Part shown: one piece after another, positions 1-8,712 of the stretch
Position numbering within the stretch: position 1 is the first letter of the stretch
Layout: each line of letters begins with the position of its first letter
Assembly: GCA_002320245.1 (NCBI GenBank)
Contig: DCKD01000023.1
Location: forward strand, 17,182-81,181
Reading direction: 5' to 3'
From: Lachnospiraceae bacterium UBA1683
GTDB taxonomy: Bacteria > Bacillota > Clostridia > Lachnospirales > Lachnospiraceae
DNA length: 64,000 nt
Made by a program: the position numbers and the translations under genes
Notes under the pieces: model-generated
Database searches by the model: none
Told to the model about the DNA's origin: nothing
Seen by the model: only the letters and a program-made list of their open reading frames with translations

Positions 1-1145
1 ACTATCGTTTTTGTAAGAGGCAGTCCCAGTCCAACGCCATGCGTATCCTGTGAAAAACGGCTCCGGTAAAATCTTTTAAAGATATTGTATAAATCCTCTG
101 GGTGTATACCTTTTCCATCATCTGCTATCACAATCTGCGTCATCAAAGGCGTCTGCTCCCACCTGATGGATATATGCCCGCCTTCTTTGGTATGTTCCAA
201 GGCGTTCTTGACAATATTCCCGATGGCCTCTGACATCCACAGCGCATCGCAATAAAGCACAGTACCATTATCCCCCGATACCTTTATTGTCTTATTTTCA
301 CGCTCTGCCCAGACTTCAAACCTTTCAAGGATATCCTGCACCAAAACAGAAAGATTTTCCCTTTCTTTTTCCATCTGGATAATTCCCACATCCAACCTTG
401 CCAGCTTCAGCAACGTATAGACGACATCCTCAATCCTCTTGATTTCCCGCAGTGACTTCTGCGAAAAATCACTTATAGTCTCCTGGCTGGTACTGCTGTT
501 GCCAATAATCTCATGGTACATTTTCAATGCAGACAGAGGCGTTTTCAACTGATGCGATACATCCGATATAATATCCTGTAAAAACTCTTTTGTCTGTTTC
601 TCATTCTCTGCGTGGGAAGAAAGGATTACAGAAAGTTCATTTATTTCATGAAACAGATTGTTCCATTCTCCTGCCTCCTCACATTCAATACGGCTCATTA
701 TATTTCCATCCACAAATTCACGGATAGAACTTTCCGCTCCCTTTATCGCCTTTCTCTGCCTCTTCAAATAGAAAAGCAACAAACCATATACAGACCCAAA
801 AACAAACACCAACAATACAAAAAGGCTCACCATAATCCAGTCACGGTATCCTGCAACCGCAGTCAGCAATCCCATTGATATGTTGTCCTCATACCCTATG
901 GAACGCAGCTCATTCTTCCCCTGCTCCATATCATCTTCGTCCTTTTCTGCGGTAAAAGCGGAAATTTCCAATTCGTCCGCATGGTTCAGAAGGTATCCTG
1001 CAACAGAATAATCATGCAACAGCAATTCTTTTTGAAATTCTTTCGCAAGCATAAAAGAAATTCCATATGACAGAACAAAGGAAAGGATGCAGACCACTGT
1101 TATCCCGCACAAAAGGAATTTCGTTTCTTTTCCCATCTTTTCCAT
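1..1145 (-). CDS. Sensor histidine kinase (C-terminus beyond window)
   Basis: Membrane sensor kinase of a two-component system, partner of the response regulator just upstream. My translation from ATG 1145 gives a transmembrane segment at about residues 8-28, a short external loop of about 70 residues, a second membrane segment, then a HAMP-like linker. The H-box reads DVSHQLKTP, the N-box NIVKNALEHT, and the ATP lid shows DDGKGI and GVGLGL. The gene runs off the window edge after the G2 box, so only a few tens of residues should be missing. The start follows GAGGATG four bases upstream, and the regulator ends 10 bases earlier, so the two are co-transcribed. The short sensor loop resembles kinases paired with ABC transporters for peptide-antibiotic sensing (inference). 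The ligand is unknown. Confidence 0.93.
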   Translation of the reverse strand, partial: MEKMGKETKFLLCGITVVCILSFVLSYGISFMLAKEFQKELLLHDYSVAGYLLNHADELEISAFTAEKDEDDMEQGKNELRSIGYEDNISMGLLTAVAGYRDWIMVSLFVLLVFVFGSVYGLLLFYLKRQRKAIKGAESSIREFVDGNIMSRIECEEAGEWNNLFHEINELSVILSSHAENEKQTKEFLQDIISDVSHQLKTPLSALKMYHEIIGNSSTSQETISDFSQKSLREIKRIEDVVYTLLKLARLDVGIIQMEKERENLSVLVQDILERFEVWAERENKTIKVSGDNGTVLYCDALWMSEAIGNIVKNALEHTKEGGHISIRWEQTPLMTQIVIADDGKGIHPEDLYNIFKRFYRSRFSQDTHGVGLGLPLTKTI

Positions 1146-1154
1146 AGTACATCC

Positions 1155-1838
1155 TCACTTTACAATCCACTTATAACCAAATCCACGCTCCGTCACCAAA
1201 TGTTCCGGCATATTAGGGTTTTCCTCAACCTTGCTTCGCAGTCGGCGGATATAAACGGATAATGTATTATCATCCACATAATTTCCATTCCCATCCCACA
1301 TATGGTCTAATATTACTTCCCTTGTCAGCAGATGGTTAGCATTTTTCATAAACAAACATAATAACTTATATTCTACTAATGTAAGCTCCGTCAATTCTCC
1401 CCTGATCCACACAAGCCGCTCCATCGTATCCACCCGGATACCATTCGCTTCCAAAGTCGAATCTGCTTTTATAAATTGTGTGGATCGCCGGAGTAATGCT
1501 TTAATTCTCGACAGCAGTTCATTTAACTTGAATGGTTTCGTTATGTAATCATCCCCTCCCATATCAAGTCCCCGGACAATGCTGATTTCTTCATCCGATG
1601 CTGTGAGAAAAATGATAGGAACCGTAGATTGTGATCGGACTTCCCGGCATACGTCAAACCCTGTTCCATCCGGCAACGTGACATCCAGTAACAACAGGCT
1701 ATATTGATTTTGCCGAGAAAACGCCAACGCCTCTTTTACCGTCCTTGCAACATCTACTGCGTATCCATTGTTCATCAATGTATATTTCAGCCCGTCAATC
1801 AGGCTCAAATCATCTTCCACATAAAGAATCTTTTCCAT
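1155..1838 (-). CDS. OmpR/PhoB-family response regulator
   Basis: DNA-binding response regulator of 227 residues. The N-terminal receiver domain (about 1-115) has the acidic pair in YVEDD, the phospho-acceptor Asp in LLLDVTLPDG and the conserved Lys in YITKPF. The C-terminal winged-helix domain (about 130-225) ends with the typical sequence RGFGYKW. An upstream in-frame extension of 35 residues exists, but ATG 1838 is preferred because AGGAG lies about 8 bases before it. The gene overlaps nothing and is followed after 9 bases by the kinase. An inverted repeat, TGTAAGT-N10-ACTTACA, lies upstream and could be its own operator. It is not VanR-B by sequence, although Tn1549 relatives carry vanRS. 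Confidence 0.93.
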   Translation of the reverse strand: MEKILYVEDDLSLIDGLKYTLMNNGYAVDVARTVKEALAFSRQNQYSLLLLDVTLPDGTGFDVCREVRSQSTVPIIFLTASDEEISIVRGLDMGGDDYITKPFKLNELLSRIKALLRRSTQFIKADSTLEANGIRVDTMERLVWIRGELTELTLVEYKLLCLFMKNANHLLTREVILDHMWDGNGNYVDDNTLSVYIRRLRSKVEENPNMPEHLVTERGFGYKWIVK

Positions 1839-1863
1839 TTTCTTTCTCCTCGTATAATAAGTT

Positions 1864-1887
1864 TGTAAGTAAGAAAAACAACTTACA
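1864..1887. promoter_or_regulatory. Inverted repeat upstream of response regulator
   Basis: TGTAAGT and ACTTACA, separated by 10 bases, lie 26-49 bases before the regulator start codon. A 7-base dyad at this place fits an autoregulatory operator, but that is inference from position and symmetry only. Confidence 0.35.
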
Positions 1888-1991
1888 GACTTATTTCTTT
1901 TTATCGTATAGAGGTAAGGACATCTAAGAGGAACTCCCCTCATCCTATTCCTATCTATACTGTTAATAGTTTCCGTTTCATAAGGTTAATC

Positions 1992-2170
1992 CTATGGTAT
2001 GATATCAGCAGAGTCTGGTGTCCGAAGACACAGCTTTTCCTCCAGCCGTCTTTGTCCGAGACTGCTCATATAGCATGCGGCCTGGCACATATGACACATT
2101 CCGCTTACACAGAAGTTGCATCTCCGGCCGTTAGCACCAGCAAAATATGCTGACTGGATGAATGCTCATT
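1992..2170 (-). pseudogene. Remnant of a Cys-rich reading frame
   Basis: The stretch 1839-2321 holds no intact gene. On the minus strand one frame reads as protein-like and rich in Cys, with CNFCVSGMCHMCQAACY followed by about 28 residues to a TAG at 1992. Upstream the same frame is broken by adjacent stops (TAA TGA) near 2170. No start codon or ribosome site is evident. It may be the tail of a metal-binding protein decayed together with the neighbouring reductase remnant. Confidence 0.3.
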
Positions 2171-2321
2171 ACACGAGGCTGCGGTCATCATATGTGATAC
2201 AGGATAAACCTTCTGCTATACATCTTCCATGTTAATAATGGTTGATTTTTAGCATGACTAATTCAGTTTTTAACCATTCATTCCAATTCCATTATAATTT
2301 GAGTATGCAAATAACGCAAGA

Positions 2322-2909
2322 TTAGGATTCTTCTTCCATCAGCAAGAACCTCCTTCCGCGCCATAAAACGCGCTTGCTGGATACATCCACTTTCCTTCCA
2401 TATATATCATCTTCCGAAAACTCCCCGGTAAACAAACTGTGGATTGCTCTTTCATTCCCATGGTAGACACAGGATTTCGCATTCCCAACAAAGGTATCCA
2501 GATCAGATTTATTATCCAACATAAATCCCAATATCTCTTCATCATATTTCAGAAGCTAATATTCCTTCGGATACAGCTCCCGAATCTCGGCAGACAGCTT
2601 CGGCGTGGAAAAGATACACATGGCACAGCTGCAGCGGTTCCATCCCGCACAGTAGCATGGATGCGAATTTACCCGGTAGTGCTTCAATACCTCCCAGACA
2701 TCTTTTTCGGAATAGTCGAGCACTGGCCTCCACTGATGCACGATCCGGTGCAATTTCTTTTCCGCATTTGTCCAGTGTATCTCCATTTCATTGTATTTCG
2801 TCCTGCCGTAAGATTCTCCCTGGCACTCTCCAGACACGATTAAAAGCTTCACATCTAATTTTATTTTTTCCAGATTTGCAGTTGCCGTATCCTGCACTGC
2901 TGCTTTCAA
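2322..2909 (-). pseudogene. PAPS-reductase-like protein, broken
   Basis: Fragment of a phosphoadenosine-phosphosulfate-reductase/ATP-pyrophosphatase family protein of the kind common on mobile elements. Recognisable blocks are SGECQGESYGRTKYNEM, VHQWRPVLDYSEKDVWEVL and a Cys cluster HPCYCAGWNRCSCAMC. The frame stops at an in-frame TAG (2556-2558) right after LYPKEY and then continues in the same frame with LLKYDEEILGFMLDNKSDL to about 2390. There the expected C-terminus YPASAFYGAEGGSC appears in a different frame (about 2339-2390). One nonsense codon and one frameshift, plus a missing N-terminal nucleotide-binding part, make this a pseudogene. Confidence 0.7.
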
Positions 2910-3116
2910 ATTTCCGCTGCACCAGCGTCTCTAATGGGTTCCGACTAATTCTTCCAGAAGCTACATACGTGTCAGGTTTGTAATCACACTATCCATCACC
3001 ATGATCTTCAGATAAGTGCTGCACCGTTCTTTTACGATATGCTCCACATAATTGCCAGCGCAATGACTTAATGTATCACCTTACTATCTTAAATCCTGCA
3101 CCTTCATGGAATCATA

Positions 3117-3135
3117 AAGATAACTTCGTTATCTT
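3117..3135. other. Perfect hairpin beyond the transposase remnant
   Basis: AAGATAAC and GTTATCTT flank a TTC loop. It lies with a second perfect hairpin (3155-3179) downstream of the transposase remnant, and the two may belong to the insertion-sequence end. The function is not determined. Confidence 0.4.
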
Positions 3136-3154
3136 CCAGACTGTAGACAAAGTT

Positions 3155-3179
3155 GGTGCTGGAACTAGGTTCCAGCACC
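3155..3179 (+). terminator. Strong hairpin followed by T-rich tract
   Basis: An 11-base perfect stem (GGTGCTGGAAC / GTTCCAGCACC) with a 3-base loop is followed on the plus strand by ACTTTTCTTTTT. It could stop plus-strand transcription running into the transposase remnant, or be part of the insertion-sequence end. Confidence 0.5.
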
Positions 3180-3211
3180 ACTTTTCTTTTTGAATCAAAT
3201 TTTTTTTGAGA

Positions 3212-3697
3212 TTAAATCAGATATTTCTTTAAACAACGTAAACAGGCCGTTTTTATGTCTTTTAATGCCTGCATTCTTGCAAGTTTTTTCAGATTCATGC
3301 ACGCAAAAGTTAACCCGACTTTCATTTCCATTCGGGCTTTTCCAATGTATTGAGTATATCGAAAACCATGCTGCTCTTTGGCAGTTCCAAAGATTCTTTC
3401 GATTGTTTCTTTCCGTTGTTGATAAATGGCTTTGTTTCCACGAGTGTATCGGATATCTTCGCTTGCTTCTAAATCATCCTCCCACACATGTCTTGTTACC
3501 AATTTTACATGATCTTTGCTAGCTGTACATTGATTTAAATATTGGCAGAATGCACAAGCATAACCACAGCTTTTGTATTCTCGATAGCCATCATATTCCT
3601 CCGTCCCATTCTTCTTTACTGTCCGATACAGCCAGTTAAATTTTTCTCTCTTACCACACGCTTCAAATAATCGGCTTTTATTATAGAAAGGCTTTTA
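3212..3697 (-). pseudogene. IS1182-type transposase, C-terminal remnant
   Basis: Only about 160 C-terminal residues of a DDE transposase are left; full-length members are roughly 450-550. The visible part has the Cys/His pattern seen before the last catalytic region (CGYACAFCQYLNQC, then HVKLVTRHVWEDD) and the C-terminal block TIERIFGTAKEQHGFRYTQY with KARMEMKVGLTFACMNLKKLA. The frame is cut at about 3697 by the sequence leading to the mobilization region, so the 5' part is missing. An ATG at 3502 lies inside the conserved region and is not a true start. It marks a past insertion-sequence event next to the transfer origin. Confidence 0.75.
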
Positions 3698-3709
3698 TTC
3701 TCTTTCAGA

Positions 3710-3830
3710 GCAAGATTCGCCTGCGTAACTCAAAACCCACTTCGTGGCTTTTGATTACCCGGCAATCTTGATGGGGATTCTGCTCTCCATACCCTCAGAA
3801 GGTGCACATTTTTGCAAATGTGCAGTTGGC
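3710..3830 (+). other. Putative origin of transfer (oriT)
   Basis: The 270 bases between the transposase remnant and mobC hold no gene but are rich in dyads. An imperfect hairpin lies at 3731-3753 (CAAAACCCAC / GTGGCTTTTG, one mismatch). An outer pair GCAAGATT ... GCAATCTTG surrounds it. Then comes GGGGATTCTGC, and a perfect 9-base hairpin at 3803-3824 (TGCACATTT / AAATGTGCA). Relaxase operons usually have oriT directly upstream, which supports the call. The nick position cannot be read from sequence alone. Confidence 0.5.
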
Positions 3831-3965
3831 TCCTATCAAAAATAGTCGCAGCGTAATTCCAAGTATCACGGAAAATCTCAAAATAATTTTTAATTTTGTT
3901 ACCACTAAGCCGCTCCCAATCGGCTTATATATGAAAACATTTTTATTTTGAAAGGGATTTATTAT

Positions 3966-4403
3966 ATGGCAAGACCAAAGAAGGAAAAGGAACTACGGCA
4001 TAACCATCAAATTATGCTCCGTCTCACAGATACGGAATATGAAATCGTTTCTACGAATGCGAAAAATGCAAATCTTCCGCTGGCGGAATATGCCCGGAAA
4101 CAGGTAATGAACAAAAAAGTAATTGTAAAATATGAGCTTGTGGCCGATTTGCCGGAATTGAAAAAACTGATTGCCGAGTTTGGAAAGATCGGCAGTAACC
4201 TCAATCAGATTGCCCGCCACTTCAACAGCGGCGGCATCCATTCACAGGAAATACGAAAAGCAATCAAACAGGGGATTGCTGATATTTATGAAATGAAATA
4301 CGAAGTGCTGAAGCTGGCGGGAAATTTTACGGCGTTTAACCAAAATCCGCAAAGCGCTTCCGGAGGGAATCTACATGGCAATACTGAAACACATAGCGAG
4401 TAA
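3966..4403 (+). CDS. mobC: MobC-like relaxosome accessory protein
   Basis: Small DNA-binding mobilization protein of 145 residues that would help the relaxase bind and open oriT. A basic N-terminus (MARPKKEKELRHNHQ) precedes a ribbon-helix-helix-like segment, MLRLTDTEYEIVSTNAKNANLPLAEYARKQV. The typical MobC block follows: LKKLIAEFGKIGSNLNQIARHFNSGG. ATG 3966 is chosen over a TTG at 3948 because AAAGGG sits 9 bases before it. The last 29 bases overlap the relaxase gene, so translation is coupled. These are the only plus-strand transfer genes of the element. Confidence 0.9.
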   Translation: MARPKKEKELRHNHQIMLRLTDTEYEIVSTNAKNANLPLAEYARKQVMNKKVIVKYELVADLPELKKLIAEFGKIGSNLNQIARHFNSGGIHSQEIRKAIKQGIADIYEMKYEVLKLAGNFTAFNQNPQSASGGNLHGNTETHSE

Positions 4404-6018
4404 AAATGCAGATTATGGAGAAGCGCAGCGTTATCTTATGTTCCAGTACGATGAATATACAGGCAAACCAATCTTAGATGAAAACGGCAGGCTAATTCCC
4501 CGTGAAGAATATTACCTCGATGGGATAAACTGTGATTCGTTCAATTTTGATATGGAATGTAAAGAACTAAATGCACAGTATCACAAAAACCAGACATATG
4601 ATGAAATCAAATCCCATCATTACATTCTTAGCTTCGATCCAAAGGACGCAGAAGGAAATGGATTAACCGGGGAACATGCGCAAAAGCTCGGACTAGAATA
4701 TGCCAGAAAAAATTTCCCCGGCCATCAGGCTCTCGTCTGTACCCACATGGACGGAAATAATGAAAGCGGCAACATCCATGTACATATCGTCATTAACAGT
4801 CTGCGGAAATTTGATGTGGAGCAGGAGCCATTCATGGAGCGCCCATGCGATTCCCGTGCCGGGTACAAACACCATGTAACGAAAGATTACCTGATCCACT
4901 TAAAACAATCTGTCATGGATATGTGCCGCCGGGAGCATCTCCATCAAGTTGATTTACTGACTCCTGCAGAAAAGAAAATAACGGAACGTGAGTACCACGC
5001 CCGCCGCAGAGGACAACGGAACATGGAAAAACGCAACGAGAAGATGATTTCCGAAGGGATTACTCCACGCAAAACAAAGTTCCAGACACAGAAAGATTTT
5101 CTCCGTACAGCGGTTGAAGACGCTGCCGCTTCCGCCCACAGTCTGGAAGAATTTCAAGACCTGCTTATGGAGAAATACCATGTTACGCTGAAAATCAGCC
5201 GTGGCCGTTTCAGCTATCTTCATCCGGAACGAAACAAGCCGATTACCGGTAGAAACCTCGGCTCCCATTACGAAGAAAAATATCTGCTCCCATTGTTTGA
5301 AAAAAATGCAGAGCAGCAAATCCCTGGTACTATGCCAGAACCGTCATTGCCGGAAAATGACATTCTTTCCGCTATGCCTGCTTCAACGCCGGAGCAAACA
5401 GCAGATGCGGTGGCTTTCATTTTTATCAAATCTGATCTCCGGCTTGTAGTCGATCTGCAGCAGTGCGTGAAAGCGCAGCAAAGTCAGGCTTATGCGCAGC
5501 GGGTAAAACTGTCCAATCTACAGCAAATGGCAAAAACCGTCGCTTATGTTCAGGAGCATGGATATGATACACAGGATGATTTACGGTCTGCTTTCTCCGA
5601 AGCACAGTCACAGACCGCAGAGATCAGAAAAGCCCTGCGATCCACAGAGCAGAATTTAAAAGAAGTGAATGAACAGATTTACTACACCGGACAATATCTG
5701 GCAAATAAATCTGTTTACAGCCAGTTCCTGAAATCTAAAAACAAGAAGCTTTTCCGTCAGGAACACCAGACAGAGATTGCCCTTTATGAGACTGCCCGGA
5801 AAATTTTGCAGGAACGCTCCGATGGTAAGAAACTTCCTTCCATGAAAGCCTTAAAAGCAGAAAAAGATAAATTGGTCGCTTTGAAAAACAGCCAGTATGA
5901 AGCATACCGAAACCTTCGTGGGTATGAGAAAGAGTTGAGAACCGTCTGTGCAAATGTGGATGTGATTTTAGGGAAAGACCATTCCCGGCAGGCAGAAAAA
6001 AGCCAGGACATTTCCTAA
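4375..6018 (+). CDS. Relaxase / mobilization nuclease (MOBP-like)
   Basis: A 547-residue conjugative relaxase that nicks one strand at oriT and stays bound to the 5' end during transfer. The N-terminal nuclease domain (about 1-290) carries the metal-binding three-histidine motif as HMDGNNESGNIHVHIVINS at residues 124-142. The upstream block HYILSFDPKD and a Tyr-rich start (NADYGEAQRYLMFQYDEYTG) also fit. The region from about 350 to 540 is predicted coiled coil, rich in Gln, Lys and Glu, as in relaxases that contact the transfer machine. It overlaps mobC by 29 bases and ends before a hairpin shared with the convergent gene at 6076. Confidence 0.93.
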   Translation: MAILKHIASKNADYGEAQRYLMFQYDEYTGKPILDENGRLIPREEYYLDGINCDSFNFDMECKELNAQYHKNQTYDEIKSHHYILSFDPKDAEGNGLTGEHAQKLGLEYARKNFPGHQALVCTHMDGNNESGNIHVHIVINSLRKFDVEQEPFMERPCDSRAGYKHHVTKDYLIHLKQSVMDMCRREHLHQVDLLTPAEKKITEREYHARRRGQRNMEKRNEKMISEGITPRKTKFQTQKDFLRTAVEDAAASAHSLEEFQDLLMEKYHVTLKISRGRFSYLHPERNKPITGRNLGSHYEEKYLLPLFEKNAEQQIPGTMPEPSLPENDILSAMPASTPEQTADAVAFIFIKSDLRLVVDLQQCVKAQQSQAYAQRVKLSNLQQMAKTVAYVQEHGYDTQDDLRSAFSEAQSQTAEIRKALRSTEQNLKEVNEQIYYTGQYLANKSVYSQFLKSKNKKLFRQEHQTEIALYETARKILQERSDGKKLPSMKALKAEKDKLVALKNSQYEAYRNLRGYEKELRTVCANVDVILGKDHSRQAEKSQDIS

Positions 6019-6022
6019 TGCA

Positions 6023-6080
6023 ATAAAAAAATATGCTGGAGAAAATGGGTGCTTCCACATTCCTCCAACATATTTTTATT
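6023..6080. terminator. Bidirectional terminator between convergent genes
   Basis: A long stem (AAAAATATGCTGGAG against CTCCAACATATTTTT, one mismatch) with A-rich and T-rich flanks lies between the relaxase stop and the minus-strand stop at 6076. It can end transcription from both sides. Confidence 0.7.
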
Positions 6081-6318
6081 CAATTTCATAGTCCTCGCTG
6101 TCGTCAGCTTCTCCAGTCGTACAGGTAAAGCAAAGGTTTGTCCCTGTAATTGCGCTGCCCGCAGCCCAGATTGGTGCGCCGCAAACCATACATTTAGCGC
6201 CGTTCTTTTTTTCCTCCAAAGTATTACGGAGATCACGCAATAAATCTTTCTTCCGATACCCTTTGTTGTTTTCCATTACCATATCCGCAAATTTTTCCAC
6301 AGAAATTGGATTTAACAT
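6076..6318 (-). CDS. Small zinc-ribbon hypothetical protein
   Basis: An 80-residue protein with four cysteines as CMVCGAP ... CFTC, a likely zinc knuckle at about 46-66, and an acidic tail (EADDSEDYEIE). The N-terminal half contains a helix-like KFADMVMENNKGYRKKDLLRDLRNTLEEKKNG. ATG 6318 follows GAGGTG by 7 bases; the longer frame to 6393 lacks a better site. It is convergent with the relaxase. The function is unknown; it may be an ICE accessory DNA- or protein-binding factor. Confidence 0.65.
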   Translation of the reverse strand: MLNPISVEKFADMVMENNKGYRKKDLLRDLRNTLEEKKNGAKCMVCGAPIWAAGSAITGTNLCFTCTTGEADDSEDYEIE

Positions 6319-6425
6319 AGCCTGCACCTCACCCTTTTCATTGTTCGTCCACTTCTCTCTGCATTTTCCTGTAACATCGTAATTTTTTTTCAAATAACTT
6401 CATCATAATATTCACAACCTCGCTT

Positions 6426-7088
6426 TCAAGTTATCGGGGGAATGGTATATGTATCCTTGCTCTTTTCATGCACGATCCGGCACATTTCTTCAAATTTGTG
6501 TTCCACATATTGCTTCATCCGTTCCTTTGCACCCTCATCCGGGGCAAAGGAATAATATTTCGGCTTTTCCCCATCACTGCGGAAAGGATATGGAACGATA
6601 TATAGTTTTTCTGCTTCCGGCATATCCACAAATAGCTGGAAAATCTCATAGGGGAGGATTTCCCCGCATATCAGGAAAGTCCTGGTATCCGGATAGTAAA
6701 TCTGCCCATGATATTCCGGCACTCCCATCTTGGAAAACTGTCTCAACGCATTCATCCTGATCTGCTCGATCTGCGTGTGGCGTCCCACACGCCATCTGGT
6801 CTGCGGTGCAAGTTTCCTGTAAATACTGACAGCGGTTTCGTCCCTGTCAATGGCCGGATTATACTCATATTCATAATTTTCAGCCTTGACCTGCCCATAT
6901 AGAATGAGGCCGGAAAAGAGCGCAAGGGAATCCAGATCAATATATACGGTCTGATGCCCTCTGCCCTGATACGAACACAGGATTTCATCCAGTCTCTCCA
7001 TAACCCGCCTTATTATTTCATCCCTTCTGTCAGTTTCTGCTCCCATTCCCTGTCTCCCCTGCTTGTATTTTTTTCTTTTTTCCAGCAC
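6426..7088 (-). CDS. Hypothetical ICE protein
   Basis: Predicted soluble protein of up to 220 residues with no family that I recognise. Segments such as YIDLDSLALFSGLILYG, SIYRKLAPQTRW and FLICGEILPYEIFQLFVDM look like a compact alpha/beta fold. Two starts are possible: GTG 7088 with GGAGG 6 bases before it, or ATG 7046 with GGGGAG 8 bases before it. Either overlaps the 3' end of the upstream gene, so the pair is translationally coupled. No catalytic motif is seen. Confidence 0.6.
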   Translation of the reverse strand: MLEKRKKYKQGRQGMGAETDRRDEIIRRVMERLDEILCSYQGRGHQTVYIDLDSLALFSGLILYGQVKAENYEYEYNPAIDRDETAVSIYRKLAPQTRWRVGRHTQIEQIRMNALRQFSKMGVPEYHGQIYYPDTRTFLICGEILPYEIFQLFVDMPEAEKLYIVPYPFRSDGEKPKYYSFAPDEGAKERMKQYVEHKFEEMCRIVHEKSKDTYTIPPIT

Positions 7089-7626
7089 AATCCCCCTCTA
7101 CGGACACATGGATTTCTTCCACGCCCGGAGATTCCTTTTTTCTTTCCGCTTTTATTTGCGCCACTCTTTGGCAATCCACATAATGCGTGGCATAAGCCCT
7201 TTCGATTTCCAGACTCCCACTTTTACTGAACCGGAGCGGGATTGTCGTTTTATGTCCATGCTTCTTCTTAACACCCCACCGCTTATAATAGCAAAATGAC
7301 GGCTTCAGATTCGATTTTTCCGCATATATGCGGATCTGCTTCATAATGAATGAAAGCCTTTTAAGATTGCAGGTACATACCTGCTCCAGATAAGCAACCC
7401 TTCCAAACCGCCAGTCCTCATATTTTTGTTTTGGCAGCACCCCTATATCCACCAGGACATCTGCCGGGGCTGCATATCCACGTTTCTGGCATTGATGGTA
7501 AATTGCGGAATGTATTTTCCCCGCCAGCTCCTGCTCTGTCACTCTTTTATCCTCCATATACTGAAAACAGTCCTCCAGGCTGTTTTCCCATATTCTTAAC
7601 GGCAGAAATATCCCCGGCAGCCACAA
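7030..7626 (-). CDS. Hypothetical ICE protein
   Basis: A 198-residue protein of unknown function. Notable stretches are DVLVDIGVLPKQKYEDWRFG and YLEQVCTCNLKRLSFIMKQI, followed by a basic region around SFCYYKRWGVKKKHGHKTTI, which suggests nucleic-acid contact (inference). The tail is Lys/Glu-rich. The given start is TTG 7626 with CAGGAG about 12 bases before it. ATG 7557 is an alternative, but the residues between look like real protein. Its 3' end overlaps the next gene by up to 59 bases. Confidence 0.6.
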   Translation of the reverse strand: MWLPGIFLPLRIWENSLEDCFQYMEDKRVTEQELAGKIHSAIYHQCQKRGYAAPADVLVDIGVLPKQKYEDWRFGRVAYLEQVCTCNLKRLSFIMKQIRIYAEKSNLKPSFCYYKRWGVKKKHGHKTTIPLRFSKSGSLEIERAYATHYVDCQRVAQIKAERKKESPGVEEIHVSVEGDCAGKKKKIQAGETGNGSRN

Positions 7627-7653
7627 AAACTTACCGGGGGACTCCTGAAAACA

Positions 7654-8607
7654 CTATTTGTTCAGCTTGCTGGCATATCTGGCTTTCTCGTTTTCCGGCA
7701 CCTTCAATGCTGCCATCGCCTGTTCTGCCGTCATCTTCAGGGTATCCATCAAATTCTCTATGGCTCTCAGCGTACCTATTTCCGTACCTATCTTTATTCC
7801 TCTTTCCTCTATGCCTTTACTCAGATTACACATGCTCAGCACCTCGCTCTCCAATGTTTTTGTCATCTCAATATCAAAATCTTCCTGCAGGATTTTCTTT
7901 TTTTCCTCCGGTTCCTTTTCGGAAGAAAGAAGGACATCCAGCAATTTCAGTATGCCGGTATATTTTTCATCCCCGGAATGCCCCAGACAGATCATGACCG
8001 CTGTAAGCAGGTCATAGTCGGATTTTTCTCCTTTACTTCTCCTATCAGGTTCTCTTCCTGTATCGTATATCGTGTAACTGTATTTTCCCGGTATTGCGGT
8101 GGGTTAGCACACACCCAAATGGAGTAGACTTTTTTAATCTTCTCAAAATGGGAACCGGTAAATTCTACCCCATATTGTGACGAAACCATGCGGCTGCAAT
8201 AGTAGATGCCCCGCTTGATGATCGGATAGCCGGGATAAAAATCATTCTGGGCTTCCACGTTTATGATCAGCCTGATCATCTCGCCTGTCTGCGGGGCTAC
8301 TGCATAAAACCGGATGTCATAAGTAACCGTCCCTTCCTTTATGGTACTGTCCTCTGTTTTTGCCCCTTTGATCTGCTCCCCGCCACCGTCCGTTTCTTCA
8401 CCACGCAAGGATGATTTTATTGGCAAGCAGCCGTTTGCAGGCTGCGTCATAAGCCGCCTTATCCCCAGCCGCCGTAATATTTTTTGCAAGTGTATTTTCA
8501 ATCTCCATCCGCCGCACATCCTCCCTGGCTTTCCTGTTTTCAAGTACATCATACCACAGATCTCCCGGATATTCCACAGCAACTTTTTCCGCAAAATCTA
8601 AACAATT
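7654..8607 (-). pseudogene. Rpn-type PD-(D/E)XK nuclease/transposase, decayed
   Basis: Remnant of the Rpn family (recombination-promoting nuclease, often annotated as PD-(D/E)XK nuclease family transposase). The pieces lie in three frames. The N-terminal part is EKVAVEYPGDLWYDVLENRKA ending at a TGA after LANKIILAW (about 8434-8607). The middle part is GTVTYDIRFYAV, INVEAQNDFYPGYPIIKRGIY and FEKIKKVYSIWVC (about 8023-8390). The C-terminal part is SDYDLLTAVMICLG to KLNK (7654-8023). The break at about 8022 lies in an A-run and fits a one-base slip. A deletion follows the LAW stop. The start codon is also missing, so the gene is inactive. Confidence 0.8.
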
Positions 8608-8663
8608 TCTGAATCAGAAGAATACTGTCAAAATCACTTCCGGCAGTTTCCTTTTTCAAACAT

Positions 8664-8707
8664 AAAAAAGCGGAGGGTACACACTTCAAAAATGTATATC
8701 CCCCGCC
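8664..8707 (-). terminator. Terminator after the YodL/DUF4316 gene
   Basis: On the minus strand a GC-rich stem (GGCGGGGGATATACA against TGTACCCTCCGC) is followed by TTTTTT. It lies just past the stop at 8713 and closes the operon that starts with the polyvalent protein gene. Confidence 0.75.
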
Positions 8708-8712
8708 TTTTA

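Noticed and set aside
612..878. Plus-strand frame of 88 residues
   Set aside because: Antisense to the histidine kinase, without ribosome site.
1..1838. Reading the two-component system as vanR/vanS of Tn1549
   Set aside because: The receiver sequence differs clearly from VanR-B and no van genes are in view; the short sensor loop suggests another signal.
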